Below are positions 1 through 5,959 of a stretch of DNA of 9,498 nucleotides, in pieces; the stretch's first letter is position 1; each line of letters opens with the position of its first letter. Below the pieces are notes generated by a model. The model was not told the DNA's origin. It did no database searches and worked only from the letters and a program-made list of their open reading frames with translations. The stretch comes from CAYVDH01 sp964450355 (GTDB lineage: Bacteria > Bacteroidota > Bacteroidia > NS11-12g > UBA955): positions 1 to 9,498 of the forward strand of contig CAYVDH010000141.1 in the NCBI GenBank assembly GCA_964450355.1. The letters run 5' to 3'. The position numbers and the translations under genes are program-made.

Positions 1-140
1 CTTATTTAGACTTGCTAAAATATATGCTTACCCCACAACTATTTAACTTGTTCCCTATTTAAGGAAAAATTTTAAGACTTGTGTTTATTTTAAAACTAAT
101 TTTGAATTAAAACATTTAATGGGTATTAATTTCTATTTTT
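1..140. other. AT-rich intergenic end of the window
   Basis: This short stretch lies downstream of the stop codon of the minus-strand gene at 141-572. All frames are interrupted by stops, and I see no hairpin followed by a T-run, no repeat and no promoter I would defend. Any gene to the left lies outside the window. Confidence 0.5.
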
Positions 141-572
141 TTAAAATATCCAATTAAAAACAGTAATTATTCCAACTACCGTTGAAATTAAAAGAATAAT
201 GATGATAATACCACAACCAAATGGTAATAAAATGCCCATTATACTTGGTTTATTATTAGTTATTGGATATAAATTTTGTTTATCTGCAATTAGTTCTATA
301 TACTGTAAAAATGTGTTACTGTCTTGATCCACCCACTCAGCTTCATAGTCTAACAAAATTGAATTATTATCTGGATTAGTTAATACATTTTCAGAATCTC
401 TCGCAGATTTTAAGAGTTCAAGTGCGAATAATTCAAGACCTTCTTTATTGGCCCTTATGAAACTTTCGTCAGAGCCACCTCCATATTGTAATATACTGAA
501 AACCCCTTGTTGTTTAAGTTCGTTTTCGTTAAATTGTTCAATTATTTTTTGTAGTTCCTCTTTTGTTGGCAT
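141..572 (-). CDS. Hypothetical protein with C-terminal membrane anchor
   Basis: A 143-residue protein of unknown function. Residues 1-105 are soluble and mixed in character: a charged N-terminal helix (about 4-21), then a Gly-rich turn GGGSDES (31-37), then an amphipathic helix with the pattern ANKEGLELFALELLKSA (41-57). Residues 111-138 are strongly hydrophobic (an Ile/Leu run around 121-130) and form one or two passes ending four residues from the C-terminus. The topology is therefore tail-anchored, with the N-terminal domain probably cytoplasmic because there is no signal peptide. The G-S-D-E-S-F-I-x-A-N-x-E-G-L pattern reminds me faintly of small immunity-type proteins of polymorphic toxin systems, but no toxin gene is nearby and I do not press this. 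The start is ATG at 572, with a TAnnTTTG-type box upstream at 609-616. It lies 98 bp downstream of the minus-strand gene at 671-1150, so the two could be co-transcribed. Confidence 0.7.
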   Translation of the reverse strand: MPTKEELQKIIEQFNENELKQQGVFSILQYGGGSDESFIRANKEGLELFALELLKSARDSENVLTNPDNNSILLDYEAEWVDQDSNTFLQYIELIADKQNLYPITNNKPSIMGILLPFGCGIIIIILLISTVVGIITVFNWIF

Positions 573-608
573 TTATTTTATAATATTTTTTTTATTTTGA
601 TTTAGTAT

Positions 609-616
609 CAAAAGTA
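609..616 (-). promoter_or_regulatory. Putative -7 box for the gene at 141-572
   Basis: On the minus strand this reads TACTTTTG, a full match to the Bacteroidota -7 consensus TAnnTTTG. A start a few bases downstream would give a leader of about 30 nt to the ATG at 572. No TTG -33 element is seen at the expected 19-21 bp spacing; the nearest TTG, at 628-630, is too close. Short AT-rich motifs like this occur often by chance. Confidence 0.35.
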
Positions 617-670
617 ACTTAAAATTTCAATTTTTTAAATAAGCATTTTTTTACATATAAAATACAAAAT

Positions 671-1150
671 TTAGAACGCAATTGTTAAAATCAATACACC
701 AAATCTAGGCAAAAAGTAAGTTTTAAACCAATATTTATCTAAATCACTCTTAATAATTGATTGTCTCCTCCAATCACTAATTCTATCATTGTCGTAGTTT
801 ATTGAATGCAATTCATTAAACAAACTTTTAGAATGTTCATATTTTCTATTATGAACCAGTCCTCTACCAAATTCAAACTTTAATTCGTTTAATGAAGTTG
901 AATTTGTTAATTTCATTTCAATAGGGAGGTATCCAAACTTGTATAAATAATAAACCGAAGCATATTCTTCTTTGTCATTAAGTAACTTTGACAAACGGTA
1001 CAAAATGCAAATCACTGTCTCAAAATTTGAATCAGCAGATGATACCACCTTAATAATCCAATCTTTTCTATTCTCCCAAAAAGAAAATAAATAAGCATCT
1101 GAATCTAATTCTTGAATTTTAATCCATAGTAAATCTACTTTTTTGTCCAT
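671..1150 (-). CDS. Hypothetical helical-repeat (TPR-like) protein, possibly truncated in its C-terminal membrane helix
   Basis: A 159-residue protein with no recognised family. It is predicted almost entirely helical. Residues about 84-116 have the spacing of a tetratricopeptide-like helix pair (small residues in FGRGLVHNRKY, then SLFNEL), and 44-73 could be another, more degenerate pair. There is no signal peptide. The chain ends KTYFLPRFGVLILTIAF and then meets TAA (671-673), so the protein stops about nine residues into what looks like a membrane helix. Beyond that TAA the same frame reads ILYFICKKMLI before the next stop (635-637), which would complete a helix followed by a positive flank. 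The gene may carry a nonsense mutation or sequencing error, or the short form may be natural. The start is ATG at 1150 with no Shine-Dalgarno. It precedes the tail-anchored gene at 141-572 on the same strand, and both share the layout of a soluble domain plus C-terminal anchor. Confidence 0.6.
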   Translation of the reverse strand: MDKKVDLLWIKIQELDSDAYLFSFWENRKDWIIKVVSSADSNFETVICILYRLSKLLNDKEEYASVYYLYKFGYLPIEMKLTNSTSLNELKFEFGRGLVHNRKYEHSKSLFNELHSINYDNDRISDWRRQSIIKSDLDKYWFKTYFLPRFGVLILTIAF

Positions 1151-1325
1151 TTCAAGTTGAATTTAAAGGTTTAATTATTTTGGTCGAAAATACAAAAATT
1201 AAAACCAATTTTAAGTTATTCAATATTTGTCTAGAAACTTAAATAGTATTTATCAAAGATAACATTAAAAATAAATGTAAATTTTTAAAACTTTAAAAAG
1301 GTTAGAATTTCCTATTATTCATTAC

Positions 1326-1353
1326 ATAGCCCACGGTTTAAACCGTGGGCTAT
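1326..1353. repeat. Perfect 28-bp palindrome, REP-like hairpin
   Basis: The left arm ATAGCCCACGGTTT (1326-1339) is exactly the reverse complement of the right arm (1340-1353). As single-stranded DNA or RNA it would form a 12-bp stem with a TTAA loop, and its core is much richer in G+C than the flanks. Neither side has a T-run (TATAAGTTTAAAAAG follows on the plus strand, ATGTAATGAATA on the minus strand), so it does not look like an intrinsic terminator. GCCCACGG...CCGTGGGC hairpins of this kind recur between genes in many genomes and resemble REP elements mobilised by Y1-type (TnpA-REP/RAYT) transposases. That assignment is inference from memory; no such transposase is in the window. Confidence 0.65.
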
Positions 1354-1493
1354 AAGTTTAAAAAGTGTCGTTTGATTTTTTTATAAAATAAAAGTAAAGT
1401 TTCAGATTTTATAACTTTATATTTTTCAGGTATCCTAATTGAATTATTTAGTTAACAATACATTAAAAACGACCATAAACTTATTCTTTACAG

Positions 1494-1607
1494 GCGTAAG
1501 CAAGCGAAAAGGATGGAAGCGGCTACCCCGCAGTGAAGTATTGGTATTGCAGCAAGGAATGAGGAGTAATAGCGGACAGCCTGACCCGATAGGGATTCGC
1601 CGAATAG
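1494..1607 (+). ncRNA. Candidate structured RNA element, Flavo-1-like
   Basis: This segment stands out from its AT-rich surroundings by G+C content and lack of coding potential. On the plus strand it has a GGATGGAAGCGGCTACCC block (1511-1528) and a related AGCGGACAGCC block (1571-1581). GGCT (1521-1524) can pair with AGCC (1578-1581). CTA and CCCC (1523-1529) can pair imperfectly with GGAG and TAG around 1563-1572. CCC-GATA-GGG (1585-1594) forms a small tetraloop hairpin next to ATTC-GCC-GAAT (1595-1605). The GGAAGCGGC ... AGCGGACAGCC-GACCC order is what I remember of a widespread intergenic element in Flavobacteria and relatives, which I believe is the Flavo-1 motif. The name is from memory; the structured-island observation is from the sequence. 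It ends about 20 bp beyond the cyclophilin stop codon, so on the minus strand it would lie in the 3' UTR of that gene. No function is assigned. Confidence 0.5.
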
Positions 1608-1626
1608 AATGATTTTATATGGAAAT

Positions 1627-2295
1627 CTATTGATCTTTTTTCAAAAAAGAAGTTGTATTCAATTTTGTAGGGTCGTAATTGGCTACAGAAACACCTTTTC
1701 TGACAATGGTTACTTTTACTATGTAATCACCTTGTGCTATGGCATTTACTACTTCTTGTCCTTTTACCACATGACCAAAAACAGTGTGTTTACCATCCAA
1801 CCAAGAAGTTTGAACATGGGTGATAAAAAACTGACTACCATTAGTTCCTGGGCCAGCATTAGCCATGGATAATATTCCTGGGCCTGTGTGTTTTAAAGTA
1901 GGATGAATTTCGTCAGCAAATCTGTATCCCGGACCACCAGTTCCATTGCCATTTGGGTCACCACCTTGAATCATGAAATCGGCTATCACTCGATGAAACT
2001 TTAAGCTATCGTAATATGGTTTGCCCAATGGACGAGCAGTATTTGGCAGTTTACCTTCAGCTAAACCAACAAAACTAGCTACAGTTAAAGGTGTTTTCTC
2101 ATGTTCAAGAACCAATATGATGTCGCCTTTAGACGTTTTCATTTGGGCATACAATCCATCGGGCAAATCAGCAAAACCTTCGGGATATACAACTGCTTTA
2201 ACAGGCGTGGTATTGCTTGTAACAGATTTTTTGTTGCCACATGAATAGATGGATAACATGATAAATGCAAAAGTGAATAGCTTAACTAATTTCAT
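1627..2295 (-). CDS. Periplasmic lipoprotein cyclophilin-type peptidyl-prolyl cis-trans isomerase
   Basis: A 222-residue PPIase that isomerises Xaa-Pro bonds during folding of envelope proteins. Residues 1-19 form a lipoprotein signal: KLVK, a hydrophobic stretch, and a relaxed lipobox ending in Cys19 (YSC followed by GNKK), as usual in Bacteroidota. A Ser/Thr linker leads to a complete cyclophilin domain at about 48-200. Family motifs are FHRVIADFMIQGGDPNGNGT (100-119), GILSMANAGPGTNGSQFFIT (140-159) and WLDGKHTVFG (165-174). Residues equivalent to human CypA Arg55, Phe60, Gln63, Phe113, Trp121 and His126 are all present (Arg102, Phe107, Gln110, Phe157, Trp165, His170), so an active enzyme is expected. 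The protein should be membrane-anchored by lipid and face the periplasm. The gene is monocistronic, diverges from purL across 99 bp, and starts at ATG 2295 behind a TAnnTTTG box at 2315-2322. The C-terminal 20 residues are a basic, non-conserved tail. Confidence 0.95.
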   Translation of the reverse strand: MKLVKLFTFAFIMLSIYSCGNKKSVTSNTTPVKAVVYPEGFADLPDGLYAQMKTSKGDIILVLEHEKTPLTVASFVGLAEGKLPNTARPLGKPYYDSLKFHRVIADFMIQGGDPNGNGTGGPGYRFADEIHPTLKHTGPGILSMANAGPGTNGSQFFITHVQTSWLDGKHTVFGHVVKGQEVVNAIAQGDYIVKVTIVRKGVSVANYDPTKLNTTSFLKKDQ

Positions 2296-2314
2296 AATTA
2301 TTTTTTTTGAAGCG

Positions 2315-2322
2315 CAAAAATA
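2315..2322 (-). promoter_or_regulatory. Putative -7 box of the cyclophilin gene
   Basis: The minus strand reads TATTTTTG followed by CGC, a full match to the Bacteroidota -7 consensus TAnnTTTG. The box ends 19 bp before the ATG at 2295, which implies a short leader. No good -33 TTG is at standard spacing. Confidence 0.5.
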
Positions 2323-2379
2323 TGAAATAAACTTTATAAAATGTTAATACAAAAAAGTAAAAACAAATTGAAGTTTGAT

Positions 2380-2387
2380 TAGTTTTG
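2380..2387 (+). promoter_or_regulatory. Putative -7 box of purL, almost touching the start codon
   Basis: The plus strand reads TAGTTTTG, matching TAnnTTTG, followed by CAC and then ATG at 2395. With transcription starting about 4-8 bases after the box, the 5' leader would be 0-3 nt, so the message would be leaderless or nearly so. No -33 TTG is seen at 19-21 bp spacing. Confidence 0.5.
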
Positions 2388-2394
2388 CACTTGA

Positions 2395-4611
2395 ATGGAA
2401 TTAGCAACATTAGAACAAGCGCAACAACTTGGATTAAGACCTGAAGAGTTTGAGAAAATCAAGGAAATATTAGGAAGAACTCCAAATTTTACAGAATTAT
2501 CAATTTATTCTGTGATGTGGAGTGAACACTGCTCATACAAAAACAGCATAACTTGGCTTAAAACCTTGCCCAAAGAAGGTCCTGCAATGTTAGCAAAAGC
2601 TGGCGAGGAAAATGCTGGTTTAGTTGATATTGGCGATGGATTAGCTGTTTGTTTTAAAATTGAAAGCCATAATCATCCAAGTGCCATAGAGCCATACCAA
2701 GGAGCTGCTACAGGTGTAGGTGGAATAAACAGAGACATATTCAGTATGGGAGCTCGACCTATTGCTCAATTGAATTCATTGAGATTTGGCAACATCAATA
2801 CCGACAGAACTAAATGGTTGTTGAAAGGTGTGGTAAAAGGCATAGGCGACTATGGTAATGCATTTGGAATTCCTACTGTTGGCGGTGAAGTGTATTTTGA
2901 TGATTGTTATGAAACCAACATATTGGTCAATGCCATGAGTGTAGGAATAGCTGAAGTAGGCAAAACAGTGAGCGCAATTGCTGAAGGAATTGGAAACCCT
3001 GTTTATATTTTTGGTTCTACAACTGGAAAAGACGGCATTCACGGTGCTGCATTTGCCAGCAAAGACATCTCTGAAGAAAGTATAAAAGATTTGCCAAGTG
3101 TTCAGGTTGGTGACCCATTTTGGGAAAAACTAATATTGGAAGCCACCATGGAATTACTTAAAACAGGTGCAGTAGTAGGAATGCAAGACATGGGTGCAGC
3201 AGGAATTACTTGTAGCACCAGCGAAATGGCTGCAAAAAGTGGCACTGGAATGGTAATTCATTTGGATAAAGTTCCAGCTAGACAAGAAAACATGAAAGGC
3301 TGGGAATTGTTATTAAGTGAAAGTCAAGAACGAATGCTTGTCATTTTACACAAAGGACAAGAGCATAAAGCTGAAGAAATTTTTAAAAAATGGGAATTAA
3401 CCTTTGCACAAATTGGTGAAGTAACCGACACTGGAAGAGTTCAATATTACATGAACAATGAACTTGAAGCTGATATACCAGCAGAAAGTTTAGCTTTAGG
3501 TGGAGGGGCACCAGTATATAAAAGAGAATGGGAAACACCGAAGTATTTTGAAAAAATCAATCAATTTGACATCAATCAAATTAAATCACCTGATAACTTA
3601 AAAGATGTAGCGCATTTCTTATTAAAACAACCAAACATAGCTAGTAAAAAATGGGTATTTAACCAATACGATAGCATGGTAGGAACAGTGAACCAAAGTA
3701 CGAACAAGCCAAGTGATGCTGCTGTTGTAAAAGTAAAAGGCAGTAATAAATCATTAGCACTGACAGTGGATTGCAATAGTCGTTATGTTTATTCCAACCC
3801 TGAAATAGGTTGTGCTATAGCAGTAGCTGAAGCAGCTAGAAATATCACTTGTACTGGAGGTAAACCAAGTGCAATCACTAATTGTTTGAATTTTGGAAAT
3901 CCTTATGACAAAGAAGTTTATTACCAATTTAAACACAGCATAGACGGCATGGGTAAAGCCTGTTTAAAATTTGGAACTCCAGTAACTGGAGGTAATGTTA
4001 GTTTTTATAATCAAAGCACTGATGGTGTGGCAGTGTACCCCACTCCTACTATAGGAATGGTAGGTATCGTAGAAAAACCTGAACACCACATGACTTTGAA
4101 CTTTAAAAACATGGGTGATGCTATCTATCTAATTGGAGAAAATGTGAATTGTATTTCCTCGTCACAATATTTAAGTAAATACCATCAAGTAGAATTCTCT
4201 CCTGCCCCTCATTTTAATTTAGATACAGAGTACAATGTTCAACAAGGTACTTACGAATTAATTACTAAACAATTAATCAATAGTTGTCACGACATCAGTG
4301 AAGGTGGATTATTCGTTACATTGTTTGAAAGTGGAAGAGAAAACAACCTAGGTTGTGACATACAAATCAACACTTCCATCAGAAAAGACGCCTATCTTTT
4401 TGGTGAAGCTCAAAGCAGAATCATTTTCACATGTTCACCAGAAAACAAAAAAGAAATTGAGTTAATACTGAAAAATCGTCAAATTCCATTTGCAGAAATA
4501 GGGATAGTAAAAGGCTCTGAAATTACTATAGACGATGAATCTTTTGGTAGCATTTCTGATTTGAATCAACTATACGAAAATGCCATTTCAGATATCATTG
4601 AATCACTTTAA
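2395..4611 (+). CDS. purL: Phosphoribosylformylglycinamidine synthase subunit PurL (small type)
   Basis: A 738-residue synthetase subunit that makes FGAM from FGAR, ATP and glutamine-derived ammonia, the fourth step of purine biosynthesis in the cytoplasm. Its length and lack of a glutaminase domain mark the small form, which works in a complex with PurQ (glutaminase) and PurS; neither is in this window. N-terminal half: MWSEHCSYKNS (41-51, with His45 in the catalytic position), ESHNHPSAIEPYQGAATGVGG (90-110), RDIFSMGARP (113-122), QDMGAAGI (264-271) and SESQERM (308-314). C-terminal half: AVAEAARNITCTGGKPSAIT (476-495), NFGNP (499-503), VTGGNVSFYN (530-539) and CHDISEGGL (631-639). All signature blocks of the duplicated AIRS-type fold are intact. 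ATG 2395 is the natural start: homology begins at once and a promoter box sits just upstream. The stop codon is followed directly by the ATG of the next gene (zero spacing), which suggests translational coupling. Confidence 0.97.
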   Translation: MELATLEQAQQLGLRPEEFEKIKEILGRTPNFTELSIYSVMWSEHCSYKNSITWLKTLPKEGPAMLAKAGEENAGLVDIGDGLAVCFKIESHNHPSAIEPYQGAATGVGGINRDIFSMGARPIAQLNSLRFGNINTDRTKWLLKGVVKGIGDYGNAFGIPTVGGEVYFDDCYETNILVNAMSVGIAEVGKTVSAIAEGIGNPVYIFGSTTGKDGIHGAAFASKDISEESIKDLPSVQVGDPFWEKLILEATMELLKTGAVVGMQDMGAAGITCSTSEMAAKSGTGMVIHLDKVPARQENMKGWELLLSESQERMLVILHKGQEHKAEEIFKKWELTFAQIGEVTDTGRVQYYMNNELEADIPAESLALGGGAPVYKREWETPKYFEKINQFDINQIKSPDNLKDVAHFLLKQPNIASKKWVFNQYDSMVGTVNQSTNKPSDAAVVKVKGSNKSLALTVDCNSRYVYSNPEIGCAIAVAEAARNITCTGGKPSAITNCLNFGNPYDKEVYYQFKHSIDGMGKACLKFGTPVTGGNVSFYNQSTDGVAVYPTPTIGMVGIVEKPEHHMTLNFKNMGDAIYLIGENVNCISSSQYLSKYHQVEFSPAPHFNLDTEYNVQQGTYELITKQLINSCHDISEGGLFVTLFESGRENNLGCDIQINTSIRKDAYLFGEAQSRIIFTCSPENKKEIELILKNRQIPFAEIGIVKGSEITIDDESFGSISDLNQLYENAISDIIESL

Positions 4612-5073
4612 ATGATGTCAGAAATTCAATTAAAAAAAGAGTTAGTTAATTGCTTAAAGGCAATACTTCAAGAAAAAATAAGATTTTTAAAACACAACAT
4701 TGATACTGCACAAGAGAGCGCTAACAGCGAAGAAAAAAGCAGTGCTGGTGACAAATATGAAACTGGCAGATCAATGAGTCAACTGAATAAAAACATGTAC
4801 ACTGTTCAATTAGCAGAAGCTGAAAGAGAATGGGCTATTTTTAACCAAATTGATTTTGAAACTACAAGTGAAATAGTCAAGATTGGAAGTGCAGTTATTT
4901 GTAATCAAGGCAATTATTTTATATCATTAAGTGTAGGTAAAATCATCGTAAATGATAAAATTTATATGTGTATTTCTTCTCAATCACCTATTGCTAAAAT
5001 TTTAATAGGGAAAAAGAAAAAAGACAACTTTACTTTCAATCAAAATAACATTGTGATAAATGACTTATTTTAA
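4612..5073 (+). CDS. GreA/GreB-like C-terminal domain protein
   Basis: A 153-residue protein. Residues about 5-85 form a charged helical or coiled-coil region with a break around SANSEEKSSAGDKYETGRS (36-54), in the place where a Gre factor coiled coil turns and carries acidic tip residues. Residues about 86-150 look like the FKBP-like C-terminal domain of GreA/GreB: IGSAVICNQGNYF, then the hallmark-like SPIAKILIGKKKKDNFTF (125-142; compare the SPIA-LIGK-GD pattern of GreA). It is clearly not the housekeeping GreA because the N-terminal sequence does not match. A role at RNA polymerase is possible by family, but untested here. I recall similar Bacteroidota proteins with the SSAGDKYETGR stretch, some mislabelled in databases as 3-oxoacyl-ACP synthase, which this is not. 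The start is ATG 4612, abutting the purL stop; ATG 4615 is equally possible. The gene is co-transcribed with purL by layout. Confidence 0.75.
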   Translation: MMSEIQLKKELVNCLKAILQEKIRFLKHNIDTAQESANSEEKSSAGDKYETGRSMSQLNKNMYTVQLAEAEREWAIFNQIDFETTSEIVKIGSAVICNQGNYFISLSVGKIIVNDKIYMCISSQSPIAKILIGKKKKDNFTFNQNNIVINDLF

Positions 5074-5096
5074 CTTTAAATTTAATATTGATTTCA

Positions 5097-5128
5097 TTTG
5101 TATTTTTAAACCAATAACAATATTTTTA
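5097..5128 (+). promoter_or_regulatory. Putative promoter of the SDR-VOC operon
   Basis: TTTG (5097-5100) is separated by 20 bp from TATTTTTA (5121-5128). This fits the Bacteroidota pattern of a -33 TTTG, a 19-21 bp spacer and a -7 TAnnTTTG, with one mismatch in the last base. It lies in the 69-bp gap between the Gre-like gene and the GTG at 5143 and would give a leader of about 10 nt. Confidence 0.4.
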
Positions 5129-5142
5129 CCAACTAAATTAGA

Positions 5143-5958
5143 GTGAATAAATCTTTCTTTTTTAACAAAACAGTATTAATTACCGGAGCCTCTACAGGAA
5201 TTGGTTTAGGAGTGGCTCAAGCATTATTAGGTAAAGTATCTACATTGATAATTACTTCAAGAAATAAAGAATCACTTAATCATTTATTAAGTCAAGCTAA
5301 TGATCACAAAACAGCTTGTTATGCTTATAAATTAAACTTAGAAAATCAAATTGAAGTAAATGAATTTACTGAACAAATCATTAAAAATCACCCGAATATT
5401 GATGTTTTAATATTGAATGCAGGAATAAGTCAGCGTTCGACATTTTTAGAAACTAACATTGAAGTGATAAGAAAAATAATGGAAGTAAATTATTTTGGCA
5501 ATGCCATCATTACTCAAAATTTATTGCCTTTATTGACTAAAAATAAGCAATCAAATATTGTCATCATCAGCAGTATAGTTGGCAAATTTGGATTTTATTT
5601 ACGCAGCGCTTATTCATCTAGCAAACACGCCATTCTAGGATTGTTTGAAACCATTAGATTAGAAAATGAAAAAGACGGTGTCAATGTGAACATAATATTC
5701 CCAGGAATCATCAAAACAGATATTTCTAAAAACGCTTTAAATGGCGATGGCAGCACTTATTCTCAAAATAGTGTGGCTCATGATGAAGGAATGGATGTAA
5801 AACTCTGCTCAGAAAAAATTTTAAATGCAATTGTTAAAAACAAAAAGGAAACATACATAGGTAGAAAAGAAATCTTATTGGTATATTTCAAAAGATTTTT
5901 ACCATTTTTGTTTTACCAACTAGTAAAAAAACAAAATCCTGATAAAACACAACAATAA
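5143..5958 (+). CDS. Short-chain dehydrogenase/reductase with membrane-associated C-terminus
   Basis: A 271-residue classical SDR, an NAD(P)-dependent oxidoreductase of unknown substrate. The cofactor motif TGASTGIG is at 14-21, NAG at 92-94 and a structural Asn at 116 (VNYFGN). The catalytic set is Ser144 and Tyr157-x-x-x-Lys161 (YSSSK), followed by the PGIIKTD loop (188-194). Arg40 after the second strand (IITSRN) suggests NADP preference. The C-terminus (about 244-263, ILLVYFKRFLPFLFYQLVKK) alternates hydrophobic and basic residues. That resembles the DHRS7-like branch of the family and suggests membrane association and a lipophilic substrate. The start is GTG at 5143, since the Rossmann motif begins 13 residues later and there is no in-frame ATG in between. 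One base separates its stop from the ATG of the VOC gene, so the two form an operon. Confidence 0.9.
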   Translation: MNKSFFFNKTVLITGASTGIGLGVAQALLGKVSTLIITSRNKESLNHLLSQANDHKTACYAYKLNLENQIEVNEFTEQIIKNHPNIDVLILNAGISQRSTFLETNIEVIRKIMEVNYFGNAIITQNLLPLLTKNKQSNIVIISSIVGKFGFYLRSAYSSSKHAILGLFETIRLENEKDGVNVNIIFPGIIKTDISKNALNGDGSTYSQNSVAHDEGMDVKLCSEKILNAIVKNKKETYIGRKEILLVYFKRFLPFLFYQLVKKQNPDKTQQ

Positions 5959-5959
5959 A

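Larger units (their letters stand above)
1151..1626. other. 476-bp gene-free region with two non-coding elements
   Basis: No open frame here has coding character. The AT-rich ground sequence contains two distinct islands: a perfect palindrome at 1326-1353 and a G+C-richer segment at about 1494-1607 that looks like a structured RNA. Both are listed separately. The region lies between the 5' end of the minus-strand gene at 671-1150 and the 3' end of the cyclophilin gene, so it must also hold the promoter of the former, for which I see only weak candidates. Confidence 0.7.

Noticed and set aside
1326..1353. Palindrome as a rho-independent terminator
   Set aside because: The stem is strong but no T-run follows on either strand, and it lies about 270 bp from the nearest gene end that could use it.
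1494..1607. G+C-rich island as a tRNA or tmRNA fragment
   Set aside because: There is no acceptor stem, T-arm consensus (GGTTCGAATCC type) or CCA end, and the pairing does not fold as a cloverleaf.
1609..1872. Plus-strand open frame of 87 codons opposite the cyclophilin gene
   Set aside because: It lies almost wholly antisense to a strongly conserved cyclophilin, has no family features and begins inside the non-coding element.
2021..2248. Plus-strand open frame opposite the N-terminal half of the cyclophilin
   Set aside because: It is a shadow of the lipoprotein gene on the other strand and shows no independent coding signal.
2776..3936. Minus-strand open frames inside purL (2776-3042, 3576-3776, 3754-3936)
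   Set aside because: All are antisense to intact PurL motifs and rich in Cys, Ser and Phe as expected of complementary-strand artefacts.
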